Assembly (NCBI GenBank): GCA_964630665.1
Contig: CAZVVN010000020.1
Coordinates: forward strand, 1 to 47,328
Reading direction: 5' to 3'
Length of the DNA: 47,328 nt
Source: UBA9619 sp964630665
GTDB lineage: Bacteria; Pseudomonadota; Gammaproteobacteria; Arenicellales; UBA868
Position numbers and translations under genes: made by a program. Below the pieces are notes generated by a model. The model saw only the letters and a program-made list of their open reading frames with translations. It ran no database searches and was not told the DNA's origin. Below, piece after piece: positions 34,610 to 43,815 of the stretch; position 1 is the first letter of the stretch, and each line of letters opens with the position of its first letter.

Positions 34610-36871
34610 TCAGTGTCGGACCGGTGCTTGAATCTCAAATTTGAGATCGTCGCTCTCGACAAAGACCCGGACATTACCACCACCGGCCAACTTGCCGAAC
34701 AGCAATTCGTCCGCCAGAGCCTGATTGATCTTCTCTCGAATCAGCCGGCTCATCGGTCTTGCACCCATGGCCGGATCGTGACCGTGCTGGGCCAGCCAGC
34801 TTCTCGCTGATACCTCCACATCCAGGGTAACCTGTTTATCGGCCAACTGTCCTTCAAGCTGAAGGATAAACTTGTCCACAACGTGCAGGATCGTGTCCTC
34901 GTCTAGGGCCCGGAAACGGATTACGGAATCGAGTCGATTGCGGAATTCCGGGTTGAACATACGTTTGATGACCTCCATGTCATCGCCGCTGTGATCCTGG
35001 TCAACAAAACCAATCGAACCCCTGGCGACCTTTTCTGCGCCAGCATTCGTGGTCATAACGATGATTACATTGCGAAAATCTGCCTTCCGACCATTGTTGT
35101 CGGTGAGCATTCCGTAATCCATCACCTGTAACAGCAGATTGAAGACATCCGGGTGTGCCTTCTCAATCTCGTCAAGAAGCAGGACAGCATGAGGGTTCTT
35201 GGTGATCGCCTCTGTCATCAATCCGCCCTGGTCGAAACCCACATAACCCGGTGGCGCGCCGATCAAACGGGATACCGTATGTCGCTCCATATATTCAGAC
35301 ATGTCGAAGCGCACCAGTTCAATGCCCAGAGTCATGGCCAGTTGGCGGGTGACTTCGGTTTTGCCGACGCCGGTCGGTCCGGAGAACAGGAACGAGGAAA
35401 TTGGCCGGTCCGGGCTACCCAGGCCGGAGCGTGCCAGCTTGATCGCACTGACAAGCGCGGCGATCGCATCGTTCTGGCCAAAGACCACACGTTTGAGGTC
35501 AGCGTCCAGATTCAGTAGTACATCCTTGTCAGAAGCAGTGACGGTTTTTGGCGGTATGCGGGCCATTTTGGAGACCACAGTTTCAATGTCCTGTACTCCC
35601 ACTGTCTTGCGCCGCTTACCTGCAGGTTGAAGACGGGTCCGGGCACCGGCTTCGTCAATAACGTCGATGGCTTTGTCCGGCAGCTGGCGGTCTGTGATGT
35701 AGCGAGCTGAGAGCTCCGCCGCAGTGCGCAGTGATGGTGCGGTATATCGGACCTCATGATGTTTCTCGAAAGGAGCTTTGAGCCCACGGAGGATCTCGAT
35801 GGTCTCATCAACAGTAGGTTCTATGATCTCCACCTTCTGGAAACGCCGCGACAGCGCCCGGTCTTTCTCGAAAATGCCACGATACTCCTGGTAGGTGGTC
35901 GATCCAATACACTTCATCCGCCCTGACGCCAGCATGGGTTTCAAGAGATTGGACGCATCCATGGCACCCCCCGATGCAGCACCGGCACCGATGACGGTAT
36001 GAATCTCGTCGATAAAGAGTATCGCCCCGGGTGTTTCCTCCAATTCGGCCAGAACTGCTTTCAGTCGTTGCTCAAAATCACCGCGGTACTTTGTCCCCGC
36101 TAACAGCGAGCCAAGGTCAAGAGCATATATGGTGCTGTCGATGAGCACTTCGGGCACTTCTCCTTCGACGATCTTTCGCGCCAGGCCCTCAGCAATTGCG
36201 GTCTTGCCGACCCCGGCTTCCCCTGTAAACAGAGGGTTGTTCTTGCGGCGTCGGCACAGAATCTGTATGGTCCGTTCGATTTCGGCACGTCGCCCGATCA
36301 ACGGATCGATTCGCCCAGCCATCGCCTGTTCATTGAGGTTTATCGCGAAAGCTGCCAGCGGGCTCTGTTGCTCACCTTCTTCGAAGCCTTCATCCTGTTC
36401 GACACCTTCAGGGGGCGGCAGTGGGGTATTGTCGCTACCAACCCTGGTGATGCCGTGGGAGACATAGTTGACCAGGTCAAAACGGGTCATGCCTTCACAG
36501 GACATGAAATAGACGGCGTGAGAATCTTTTTCGGCAAACATGGCGATCAGTACATTGGTTCCCGTGACCTCCTTCTTGCCGGTACCCTGCACGTGCAGGA
36601 TCGCCCGTTGGATCACTCTCTGAAACCCCAGGCCGGGCTGGGAGTCAGCTTCGCTGTCTTCGGGTAACAGCGGAATATACTGTTGCAGGAATCCTTCGAG
36701 TTCCTCGCGCAGCGCCTCGATGCTGCCACCACACGCCTGGATCGCACGAATGGCCGGGGGATTGTCGAGCAGAGCGTAGAGCAAGTGTTCCACAGTAATG
36801 TACTCATGACGCGCATCCCGGGCCTTCTGGATAGCCAGATTCAGGGACTGTTCAAGTTCCCTTGAAAGCAT
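34610..36871 (-). CDS. clpA: ATP-dependent Clp protease ATPase subunit ClpA
   Basis: ClpA is the AAA+ unfoldase that feeds substrates into ClpP. The 753-residue protein has an N-domain (1-145), a first AAA module with Walker A GEAGVGKT (217-224), and a second with GPTGVGKTE near residue 500. Switch elements such as LLDEIEKAHPDVFN follow. It overlaps clpS by one base (the shared TAATG-type junction), the standard clpS-clpA pair. No clpP is in the window. Confidence 0.97.
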   Translation of the reverse strand: MLSRELEQSLNLAIQKARDARHEYITVEHLLYALLDNPPAIRAIQACGGSIEALREELEGFLQQYIPLLPEDSEADSQPGLGFQRVIQRAILHVQGTGKKEVTGTNVLIAMFAEKDSHAVYFMSCEGMTRFDLVNYVSHGITRVGSDNTPLPPPEGVEQDEGFEEGEQQSPLAAFAINLNEQAMAGRIDPLIGRRAEIERTIQILCRRRKNNPLFTGEAGVGKTAIAEGLARKIVEGEVPEVLIDSTIYALDLGSLLAGTKYRGDFEQRLKAVLAELEETPGAILFIDEIHTVIGAGAASGGAMDASNLLKPMLASGRMKCIGSTTYQEYRGIFEKDRALSRRFQKVEIIEPTVDETIEILRGLKAPFEKHHEVRYTAPSLRTAAELSARYITDRQLPDKAIDVIDEAGARTRLQPAGKRRKTVGVQDIETVVSKMARIPPKTVTASDKDVLLNLDADLKRVVFGQNDAIAALVSAIKLARSGLGSPDRPISSFLFSGPTGVGKTEVTRQLAMTLGIELVRFDMSEYMERHTVSRLIGAPPGYVGFDQGGLMTEAITKNPHAVLLLDEIEKAHPDVFNLLLQVMDYGMLTDNNGRKADFRNVIIVMTTNAGAEKVARGSIGFVDQDHSGDDMEVIKRMFNPEFRNRLDSVIRFRALDEDTILHVVDKFILQLEGQLADKQVTLDVEVSARSWLAQHGHDPAMGARPMSRLIREKINQALADELLFGKLAGGGNVRVFVESDDLKFEIQAPVRH

Positions 36872-37191
36872 TATTCAGGCTCCAGAGTGCACTGTAACGG
36901 GTGCTCGTTATCTTTTGCGAAATTCATCACTTCGCGAACCTTGGTCTGAGCAATCTCAAATGGATACACGCCACAGACTCCCGTTCCGCGGGTATGCACA
37001 TTGAGCATGACCTGAACTGCGTCATCATGGGAAAGCCTGAAAAACCGCTGCAGCACGATCACCACAAATTCCATCGGTGTGTAGTCGTCGTTGATCAGGA
37101 TAACGCGAAACAGTTGCGGCCGTTTCAGCTTGGGCTTGGCTTCCTCAACAGCCAGACCACCGGTTCGCTGAATTTCCTTGCTACCACTCAT
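36871..37191 (-). CDS. clpS: Clp adaptor protein ClpS
   Basis: ClpS binds N-degron substrates and delivers them to ClpA. The 106-residue product has the core VILINDDYTPMEFVV (about 30-44), including Asn-Asp residues that recognise the N-terminal amino acid, followed by VHTRGTGVCGVYPFEIAQTK. The first 25 residues are the flexible tail that engages ClpA. A palindrome, GTTAC-C-GTAAC, lies just upstream (about 37209-37219). Confidence 0.96.
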   Translation of the reverse strand: MSGSKEIQRTGGLAVEEAKPKLKRPQLFRVILINDDYTPMEFVVIVLQRFFRLSHDDAVQVMLNVHTRGTGVCGVYPFEIAQTKVREVMNFAKDNEHPLQCTLEPE

Positions 37192-37305
37192 GACTGATCG
37201 CTGACCTGTTACCGTAACCCGCCGGTTGTGTGCTCCAAAACCCGGATGATAGAAGTTTACCTTAGTCTATCTCAAGTTTTTCGCTGACAGATTACCTGCT
37301 GTCCG

Positions 37306-37346
37306 GGCAAACAAAAGCCGGCGACGGGACAAACCCGGCGCCGGCT
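37306..37346 (-). terminator. intrinsic terminator of aceA
   Basis: AGCCGGCG pairs with CGCCGGCT and, inside, CGGG with CCCG around a 5-base loop, with one mismatch. On the minus strand the stem is followed by TTTGTTTG. It lies 60 bases after the aceA stop and before clpS. Confidence 0.78.
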
Positions 37347-37405
37347 GGAGGCTGGCTGCAGCACCTGATGTTTAATCGATATCTCAGGCGCAGATCAGAA
37401 GGATC

Positions 37406-38695
37406 TCAAGCGGTGGCGAATTGCGACTCCTCAGTCGATCCACTCATCGCAGTCACTGAAGACTGACCACCCTGTATGACATTGGTCACGTCATCAAAAT
37501 AGCCTGCACCGACTTCAGCCTGGTGGCTAGCAAAAGTGTAACCCCGGTCTGCCGCAGCAAACTCCTTTTCCTGTACCATGTCCACATACGCGGACATTCC
37601 GTCACGTACGTAGTGCTCAGCCAGGTCGAACATGTTGTACCACATGCTGTGTATTCCCGCGAGTGTGATGAACTGGTATTTGTAGCCCATCGCTCCCAGT
37701 TCCCGCTGGAACTTCGCGATGGTGGTGTCGTCCAGCTTCTTCTTCCAGTTGAAAGACGGCGAGCAGTTGTAGGCGAGCAGCTGATCCGGAAAATGCTGCT
37801 TGATCGCCTCAGCGTATCGGCGGGCCTCTTCGAGATCCGGCACCGCCGTCTCGCACCAGATCAGGTCGGCATACGGTGCATAAGCCAGGCCTCGGGCAAT
37901 CGCCTGATCCAGGCCCGCTCGACTCACGTGAAAGCCCTCGGGTGTGCGTTCACCGGTTAAGAAAGCCTGGTCCCGCTCGTCCACATCGGAGGTCAACAAA
38001 GCAGCAGCATTGGCATCGGTCCGTGCCAGGAGCACCGTAGGTACAGCACAGACATCAGCTGCCAAGCGGGCGGCGGTGAGTTTCTGAACCGCTTCCTGGG
38101 TTGGCACCAGCACCTTGCCACCCATGTGCCCACACTTTTTGACTGAAGCGAGCTGGTCCTCAAAATGAACGCCACCGGCACCGGCATCGATCATGGCTCT
38201 CATCAGTTCGAATGCGTTCAGAACACCACCAAATCCAGCTTCTGCATCTGCCACGATGGGAACGAAATAATCGATGCTGCCTTTACCAGTTGCTGTCTGG
38301 ATTTCATCGGCACGCCTGAATGAATTGTTGATTCGACGAACCACAGACGGCACTGAATTGACAGGGTAGAGCGACTGGTCGGGGTACATAGCATCAGCCA
38401 GGTTCGCATCAGCTGCGACCTGCCACCCGGATAGGTAGATCGCCTTTACGCCAGCTTTGACCTGTTGCACGGCCTGGCCGCCGGTCAATGCTCCAAGTGT
38501 GGGAACGAAGTCCTCGGTATTGACCCTCCGCCAGAGTTTCTCCGCACCCAGGCGGGCAAGGGTATATTCGATCTGAACTGAGCCGCGAAGGCGGAGCACA
38601 TCAGCGCCGCTATAGTCACGACGGACCTCCCTCCAGCGTGGGTTCTCGGACCAATCACGCTCTAACTCCTCTGGCGTTTCCTTTGCTCTGATCAT
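37406..38695 (-). CDS. aceA: isocitrate lyase
   Basis: AceA splits isocitrate into glyoxylate and succinate, the first step of the glyoxylate shunt, needed for growth on acetate or fatty acids. The 429-residue protein has the catalytic KKCGHMGGK (186-194, Cys188), the VADAEAGFGG metal/substrate stretch (148-157) and NCSPSFNWKK (about 316-325). It is complete. Malate synthase is not in the window. The promoter region holds ATTCAAT repeats shared with the divergent LysR gene. Confidence 0.97.
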   Translation of the reverse strand: MIRAKETPEELERDWSENPRWREVRRDYSGADVLRLRGSVQIEYTLARLGAEKLWRRVNTEDFVPTLGALTGGQAVQQVKAGVKAIYLSGWQVAADANLADAMYPDQSLYPVNSVPSVVRRINNSFRRADEIQTATGKGSIDYFVPIVADAEAGFGGVLNAFELMRAMIDAGAGGVHFEDQLASVKKCGHMGGKVLVPTQEAVQKLTAARLAADVCAVPTVLLARTDANAAALLTSDVDERDQAFLTGERTPEGFHVSRAGLDQAIARGLAYAPYADLIWCETAVPDLEEARRYAEAIKQHFPDQLLAYNCSPSFNWKKKLDDTTIAKFQRELGAMGYKYQFITLAGIHSMWYNMFDLAEHYVRDGMSAYVDMVQEKEFAAADRGYTFASHQAEVGAGYFDDVTNVIQGGQSSVTAMSGSTEESQFATA

Positions 38696-38851
38696 CTCTC
38701 ATCACCCCCGTTTACGTGGTGTTGCGGTTATCGGCTGAACTGCACCTTCCCTCGCAGCCAATGCTTAAAGCAGAGAAGGCGTGACGATTTCTGCCAACTC
38801 AAACTGAGAGACCGATTCTGTGCGGAATCTGTTTATTTAGAAAAGCAATTA

Positions 38852-38880
38852 ATTCAATATATACTATTGAATTATTCAAT
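38852..38880. promoter_or_regulatory. ATTCAAT/ATTGAAT repeat cluster, probable LysR operator
   Basis: ATTCAAT occurs at 38852-38858 and 38874-38880, and its inverse ATTGAAT at 38866-38872. The first pair forms a palindrome with a 7-base spacer; the two direct copies are 22 bases apart, about two helical turns. This is in the divergent aceA/LysR gap, in an AT-rich tract, as expected for a LysR-type site with a T-N11-A character. Confidence 0.6.
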
Positions 38881-38911
38881 CTTTATTTCGGCAGCGGATG
38901 GGTCTTTAACG

Positions 38912-39877
38912 ATGGTCTCCCCACCCTACTACAAGCAGAGCCGTCTCAAACAACTGCGGGCGTTCTGTCATACGGCACGCACCGGTAGCATTTCAAAAGC
39001 AGCCAAGCGCCTCTTCATCAGCCAGCCATCCGTTTCACTGCAGATCCAGGCACTGGAACGGGAACTTGGCAGCGTGTTGTTCGAACGACTGGGACCAAGA
39101 ATTCGGATCACCCCTCAGGGCCAAGCCCTTTTAGAAATCGCACTACCCCTTGTTGAGGGAATCGATTCAATTGGTGAGGATTTCGCCAATGAGCTGGGTA
39201 ATCTCAATTCAGGCGAGATCAATATTGCGGCAGGGGAGTCCACCATTCTTTATCTGTTACCCGAACCGATCAAGGCATTTGCCGAAGCGTTCCCCGGCGT
39301 CAGAATAAAACTCCACAATGTGACCGGTCGCGACGGCATGGCTATGCTCCGTGCAGACGAAGCCGATTTTGCGGTCGGCTCGATGCTAGAGGTCCCCGAC
39401 GATGTCATCTACAGGCCGATCTTTCATTTCAAGACTGTCCTGATAACCCCTGAAGATCATCCATTGGCACGCAAAAGAGCCAGCCGTATCAGGCTCGAAG
39501 ATATTGGACCTCACGGGCTGATTCTGCCACCGCGCCACCTGGCGACATGGCGTATCGTGGATATGGCCTTCCGTCAGCAGAACGTCAACTACACTGTTAC
39601 GTTGGAAGCCGGTGGCTGGGAAGTCATCAAGAAATATGTGGAATTAGGACTTGGGATCTCAATAGTGACGGATATCTGCCTGACTGGCAGCGAAAATCTG
39701 ACCAGGACATCGTTGCAGCGTTTCTTTCCAGACCGCAGCTACGGAGTGGTGATCCGCAACCGAAAATATTTGTCGGCACCAGTTCGCCGGTTCCTTGATA
39801 TTATGGCACCCGGCTTTTCAGACAGCCTTGCCGGCGCAATGGTGACCCCCAAACAGGCTCATTCTGTGCCCAGTTGA
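38912..39877 (+). CDS. LysR-family transcriptional regulator
   Basis: A 321-residue LysR regulator. The winged HTH occupies about residues 11-70 (LKQLRAFCHTARTGSISKAA, SQPSVSLQI) and is followed by a linker helix and a periplasmic-binding-like effector domain from about 95. An ATG at 38912 is chosen; the longer frame from TTG 38867 starts inside the operator repeats. It is divergent from aceA and may control it or its own gene. The effector is unknown; the sequence has some flavour of CysB/Cbl-like regulators but I cannot assign it. Confidence 0.9.
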   Translation: MVSPPYYKQSRLKQLRAFCHTARTGSISKAAKRLFISQPSVSLQIQALERELGSVLFERLGPRIRITPQGQALLEIALPLVEGIDSIGEDFANELGNLNSGEINIAAGESTILYLLPEPIKAFAEAFPGVRIKLHNVTGRDGMAMLRADEADFAVGSMLEVPDDVIYRPIFHFKTVLITPEDHPLARKRASRIRLEDIGPHGLILPPRHLATWRIVDMAFRQQNVNYTVTLEAGGWEVIKKYVELGLGISIVTDICLTGSENLTRTSLQRFFPDRSYGVVIRNRKYLSAPVRRFLDIMAPGFSDSLAGAMVTPKQAHSVPS

Positions 39878-39878
39878 C

Positions 39879-39884
39879 TATAAT
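39879..39884 (+). promoter_or_regulatory. possible -10 box TATAAT after the LysR gene
   Basis: A perfect TATAAT lies just after the LysR stop and about 90 bases before the next gene. No good -35 is seen at 16-18 bases upstream. It may serve the secreted unknown and mnmA. Confidence 0.35.
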
Positions 39885-39974
39885 CGCGCCTGGCTGTCCA
39901 TCCCGTCCGTCTCACGGGACCATGAATATACTACGCAGGATTATTCCTGTGATCACTGCTACAGAGCCAATCAA

Positions 39975-40631
39975 ATGAAGGTTAAGACTTTGTATCGCCT
40001 GGCCACCGGACCTCGATCATTGGCCGGGCGCCGGACAGCCGCCTTTAAATTTGCACCTATCGTTGTGTTCTGGGCTATCGGTATGGCCATCCTTCCTGGA
40101 ATTTCACACGCCGAAGACCTGAACGTACCAATCTGTTATGGCTTTTCCTGCAAGACCCGGGTCGTGATCAACGTAACACCGGCTGAATGGCAAAGCGTGG
40201 TTGGCTGGTTCAGCCCTACAGCATCCTCTGCAGCGGACGAGCGTCAGCAGATCCGCAAAGCGATCGGCTGGATGGAAGTCATTGTTGGGAAGCACACACC
40301 GACTTACCTGGACAAGGGTCTCAACCTGGAAAAAGACCCCCAGGAGATGATCGGCCAGATGGATTGCATTGACGAATCCAAGAATACGACTACCTACCTT
40401 GCGCTGTTCGAACAACAAGGACATCTTCGATGGCACCGCGTTATCGACCCTGCTTACCGTCGCAGCATGTTTGACGCACACTGGGCGGGCCAGATTCAGG
40501 AGTTGCAGACCAGTACCGCTTTCGTCGTCGACAGCTGGTTTCAAGATAACGGGATGCTTCCGTACATCAGAGAGAGCAGCGAATGGAAAGATCTCCGCTG
40601 GACAGCGCTGGTCAGCCCATATCGAGACTGA
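39975..40631 (+). CDS. secreted protein of unknown function
   Basis: A 218-residue product with a long N-terminal signal sequence: a basic stretch (about 1-25), a hydrophobic core (about 27-42) and a cleavage site after SHA (about residue 46). Cysteines at 54 and 59 (CYGFSC) and one in MDCIDES suggest disulfides. Conserved-looking stretches are ERQQIRKAIGWME and WFQDNG. I do not recognise a named family. It precedes mnmA after 43 bases, the same strand, and may share its transcript. Confidence 0.8.
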   Translation: MKVKTLYRLATGPRSLAGRRTAAFKFAPIVVFWAIGMAILPGISHAEDLNVPICYGFSCKTRVVINVTPAEWQSVVGWFSPTASSAADERQQIRKAIGWMEVIVGKHTPTYLDKGLNLEKDPQEMIGQMDCIDESKNTTTYLALFEQQGHLRWHRVIDPAYRRSMFDAHWAGQIQELQTSTAFVVDSWFQDNGMLPYIRESSEWKDLRWTALVSPYRD

Positions 40632-40674
40632 TCAGCGCCACCCTCCACAAAGCTCTCACCCGCCGGCCCGGCTG

Positions 40675-41760
40675 ATGACCGGGACACCTGATAGCGTCGT
40701 TGTCGGCATCTCGGGTGGGGTAGACTCGTCCGTGGCAGCCTGGTGCTTGCTCGAAAAAGGCCATGAGGTAACGGGCCTTTTCATGAAGAACTGGGAAGAG
40801 GACGATGACGAGTCATACTGCGCAGCAGCCGTTGATCTCGATTATGCCGAGAAGGCCTGTCAGCTACTCGATATTCCGCTTCGTACCGTCAACTTCGCTC
40901 ACGAGTACTGGGAAAAAGTCTTCACGATTTTCCTTGCGGAATACCGCGCCGGCCGCACACCTAACCCGGATGTACTCTGTAACCGAGAGATTAAATTCCG
41001 GGAGTTTCTCCACCACGCAGACCGTCTGGGTGGAGCCAGGATCGCCACCGGCCACTATGCTCGCATTGGATCGAACCCGACCGGCCTGACGCTGCTCAAA
41101 GGCCGCGACCCGGCCAAGGACCAGTCCTACTTTCTCCACACACTCGGTCAGTACGAGTTGGGCAGGACCCTGTTTCCACTGGGTGAAATGACAAAGACGC
41201 AAGTGCGTCGCCAGGCCCAAGTGCTTGGATTGCCAAATGCGACCCGTAAGGACAGCACAGGAATCTGTTTCATCGGTGAGAGACGATTCAAAGATTTTCT
41301 GGCTCGATATCTGCCAGCTTGCCCCGGTCAGATCAAAACACTCGATGACCGGGTGGTGGGAGAGCACGATGGTTTGTGGTATTTCACCTTGGGACAGCGT
41401 CATGGACTCGACATTGGCGGTCCAGGGAAAGCCTGGTACGTGGCGGCCAAGGAGATGGAGAACAATGTACTGCGCGTCGTCCAGGGGCATGAACACCCGG
41501 CACTGATGTGCACGACCGCCGAAGCGGTTGATCTGCACTGGATAGCCCAAGTAGCACCGGACGCACCCCTTCGCTGTTCAGCTAAAACACGCTACCGTCA
41601 GACAGACCAGCCCTGTACCGTCTCGCGCATTGACTCGGACCGGATCGTGGTCGAATTCGATGATCCTCAGCGGGCAGTCACACCCGGCCAGTCACTCGTT
41701 CTGTACCAGGACCAGATCTTGGTCGGTGGTGGGGCGATCAGTCATACCGCTAACGGGTGA
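40675..41760 (+). CDS. mnmA: tRNA-specific 2-thiouridylase MnmA
   Basis: MnmA thiolates uridine 34 of tRNAs for Lys, Glu and Gln. The 361-residue product from the ATG at 40675 has the PP-loop SGGVDSS (13-19), GLFMKNW (about 34-40) and the two catalytic cysteines Cys102 (PDVLCN) and Cys198 (STGICFIGE). A longer open frame upstream overlaps the secreted protein gene in another frame and is not needed. The 3' end overlaps the convergent kinase-like gene by 11 bases. Confidence 0.96.
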   Translation: MTGTPDSVVVGISGGVDSSVAAWCLLEKGHEVTGLFMKNWEEDDDESYCAAAVDLDYAEKACQLLDIPLRTVNFAHEYWEKVFTIFLAEYRAGRTPNPDVLCNREIKFREFLHHADRLGGARIATGHYARIGSNPTGLTLLKGRDPAKDQSYFLHTLGQYELGRTLFPLGEMTKTQVRRQAQVLGLPNATRKDSTGICFIGERRFKDFLARYLPACPGQIKTLDDRVVGEHDGLWYFTLGQRHGLDIGGPGKAWYVAAKEMENNVLRVVQGHEHPALMCTTAEAVDLHWIAQVAPDAPLRCSAKTRYRQTDQPCTVSRIDSDRIVVEFDDPQRAVTPGQSLVLYQDQILVGGGAISHTANG

Positions 41761-42421
41761 GCAGTAAGCGGCTCAAACGACGAAACAGAATCCCAAGCTG
41801 CCGGGCACCACGAGCCAACCAGCCGGAATGCCCTATTTCCATCATTTCTTTCTCAGACAACAGTTCTGGTGCGACTTGATACTTGAGTTTGTTCAAAGCA
41901 TCCATATCGACCCGGCAGAATCGCCGGAAGAGGCCGCGCCAAAGGGGATTCCAGCTTGGGCCGGCAAAGAAACAGGCGACAAAGTCAACGATGCAGGGCT
42001 GGCCTGTTTCATCTAGCAGCACATTGTTCAAACTGCGCAGGTCACAATGCGCCACACCGTGTCGATGCATGTTATCGAGACGATGCTCAAGCTCTGCAAA
42101 GAACCCCTCCCAGAACTTGCGATCGCGTTGAACGTACTTGAACGGGATTGCCGGCATCCACTCCATCAGCAGTGCCCGTGATCCACAACGCTCGATCAGT
42201 CCTGGCACGCCTTCAACAGGCGCCAGCTTCCTGAGCGCCTTGCACTCACGTCGGGTGAGCGTCGACCCCAGCATCAGGGCAAAAAGTGGATCACAGCCCG
42301 AGTGATCCTTCAGGACCGCCTGCCGGTCACCCAACCGGACCTGTTCAACCCGAGGACGGCTGCTGCCTCCTTTACGAAGCACCTCAACGACCGTCCAACG
42401 CTGGTCTGTTTCATCTGGCAT
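41750..42421 (-). CDS. small protein-kinase-like protein
   Basis: A 223-residue protein with a minimal kinase fold: a Lys38 (VLKD) and Glu59 (RRE) for nucleotide binding, the catalytic HCDLRSLNN (125-133, Asp127), and VDF with Asp146. It has an Arg-rich C-terminus. The closest families I can suggest are the RIO/LPS-kinase-like group (similar to WaaP/KdkA type), but the substrate could be protein or sugar. It is the last gene of the ClC-MATE chain, overlapping the MATE stop by 11 bases, which hints at co-translation. Confidence 0.75.
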   Translation of the reverse strand: MPDETDQRWTVVEVLRKGGSSRPRVEQVRLGDRQAVLKDHSGCDPLFALMLGSTLTRRECKALRKLAPVEGVPGLIERCGSRALLMEWMPAIPFKYVQRDRKFWEGFFAELEHRLDNMHRHGVAHCDLRSLNNVLLDETGQPCIVDFVACFFAGPSWNPLWRGLFRRFCRVDMDALNKLKYQVAPELLSEKEMMEIGHSGWLARGARQLGILFRRLSRLLLTR

Positions 42422-43754
42422 GGGAATCACGCAAGCTCACGGACTTTAACTCGAACCGCCAGCCAAGCAATATAGCAGTCAGTCCTATTCCAGCCACCAT
42501 ACCGTACCACAGCCCTTCCGGGCCCAAGTGGGAGCCCAGAAACCAGGCAATCGGAAAGCCAATCAACCAGTAAGCCAATATCGAGATCCACATCGGACCC
42601 TTGGTGTCCTTCATACCTCTGAGCGCACCAGCCCCGGTCATATACAGACCATCAAAGATCTGGAAAAACGCAGCAACCATCAGCAGTGCTGTTGCAACCG
42701 TAACAACTTTGGGATCACTGGTGTAGACACTGATAATGATCTCCGGAAAGAAAATCACAAGCACTACTGACGGCACCATCAGTACGGTGGACGCGGTGAT
42801 ACCCAACCAACCGCGAAACCGCACCTCGGCGAAATCACTGCGACCCAGCGACTGGCCAACACGGACCATAATTGCACTCGAAAGACCAACTGGGATCATG
42901 AAAATCAGGGTCGCGTAGTTGATCACCAACTGATGCGCGGCGAGTGCTACGTGACCCATCTGACCCATCAGAAGGGAAATCCCGCCGTAAAAACCAGAAT
43001 CAAGCACCAGGTTCACGGAAATCGGCACACCGAGCCGCAACAGCTTCCGAATCTCAATGGGATTGGCTGCGCGAAACCTTTGAAACAGACCGAGCTGTCT
43101 GTAACGCCGGGCCCTGAAGATGTAGACAGTCATGAGGACAGCCGCCAGAACCAGTCCCACCGCAAAAGTCAGAGCCGCCCCGTCGACCCCCATAGCGGGA
43201 AACCCTAACTTGCCGTAGATCAGCAGGTAGTTGCCGAAGAATCCAAGCGGTAGCAGAAGCAACTGGATGATCATCATCGGTCGGGAATTTCCTGTGGCTT
43301 CACAGAAGAACCGTAACGCCAGGTAGACACAGACGGCTGGCATACTCCATGAAGTGATCATGAGATACCCGTCAACCAGCGGTATCACTTCAGGATCGAC
43401 TCTCATGACATGCATCACCTGACCGATAACACGCATCACCAGGAAAGCCAGGATACCAACGATCAGCGCCAGCCAAAGTCCCTGCTGAAAGACTTCGCGG
43501 ATCTCCTGTTTTCGCCCGGCACCATGATGCTGCGCAATAGTCGGCGACAACCCCATCAGCAACCCCATGCAGCCGAGCCAGACGAAGACCCACAAAGAGG
43601 CTCCCAGCCCGACCGCGGCCAGCTCCCGGGATCCAACCCGGCCCATCATGATCACCGCCATGGTTCCCAGGCTGACCTGCAACAGCTGGGTAAAAATGAT
43701 CGGCAGTCCGAGGGCAAACAATCCAGCCAGCTCCGACCAGCACTTGCGGACCAT
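42411..43754 (-). CDS. MATE-family multidrug/metabolite exporter
   Basis: A 12-helix MATE transporter, 447 residues, coupled to Na+ or H+ and exporting cationic compounds. The ATG at 43754 (AGAGAG upstream) starts VRKCWSELAGLFALGLPIIFTQL; upstream codons of the longer frame are the ClC tail. Repeated halves are evident (SLGTMAVIMMGRVGSRELAAV and the second near DSGFYGGISLLMGQMG). It lies 61 bases after the ClC stop. Confidence 0.92.
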   Translation of the reverse strand: MVRKCWSELAGLFALGLPIIFTQLLQVSLGTMAVIMMGRVGSRELAAVGLGASLWVFVWLGCMGLLMGLSPTIAQHHGAGRKQEIREVFQQGLWLALIVGILAFLVMRVIGQVMHVMRVDPEVIPLVDGYLMITSWSMPAVCVYLALRFFCEATGNSRPMMIIQLLLLPLGFFGNYLLIYGKLGFPAMGVDGAALTFAVGLVLAAVLMTVYIFRARRYRQLGLFQRFRAANPIEIRKLLRLGVPISVNLVLDSGFYGGISLLMGQMGHVALAAHQLVINYATLIFMIPVGLSSAIMVRVGQSLGRSDFAEVRFRGWLGITASTVLMVPSVVLVIFFPEIIISVYTSDPKVVTVATALLMVAAFFQIFDGLYMTGAGALRGMKDTKGPMWISILAYWLIGFPIAWFLGSHLGPEGLWYGMVAGIGLTAILLGWRFELKSVSLRDSHAR

Positions 43755-43815
43755 GGTGACTCTCTCTGTCACCGCCAGTAACCTGATGATTTCCGTGCCA
43801 AAACCTGTGCCAGAT

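Noticed and set aside
33745..34683. 312-codon minus-strand frame opposite purM-purN
   Set aside because: Antisense to purN and no motif seen; purN is certain.
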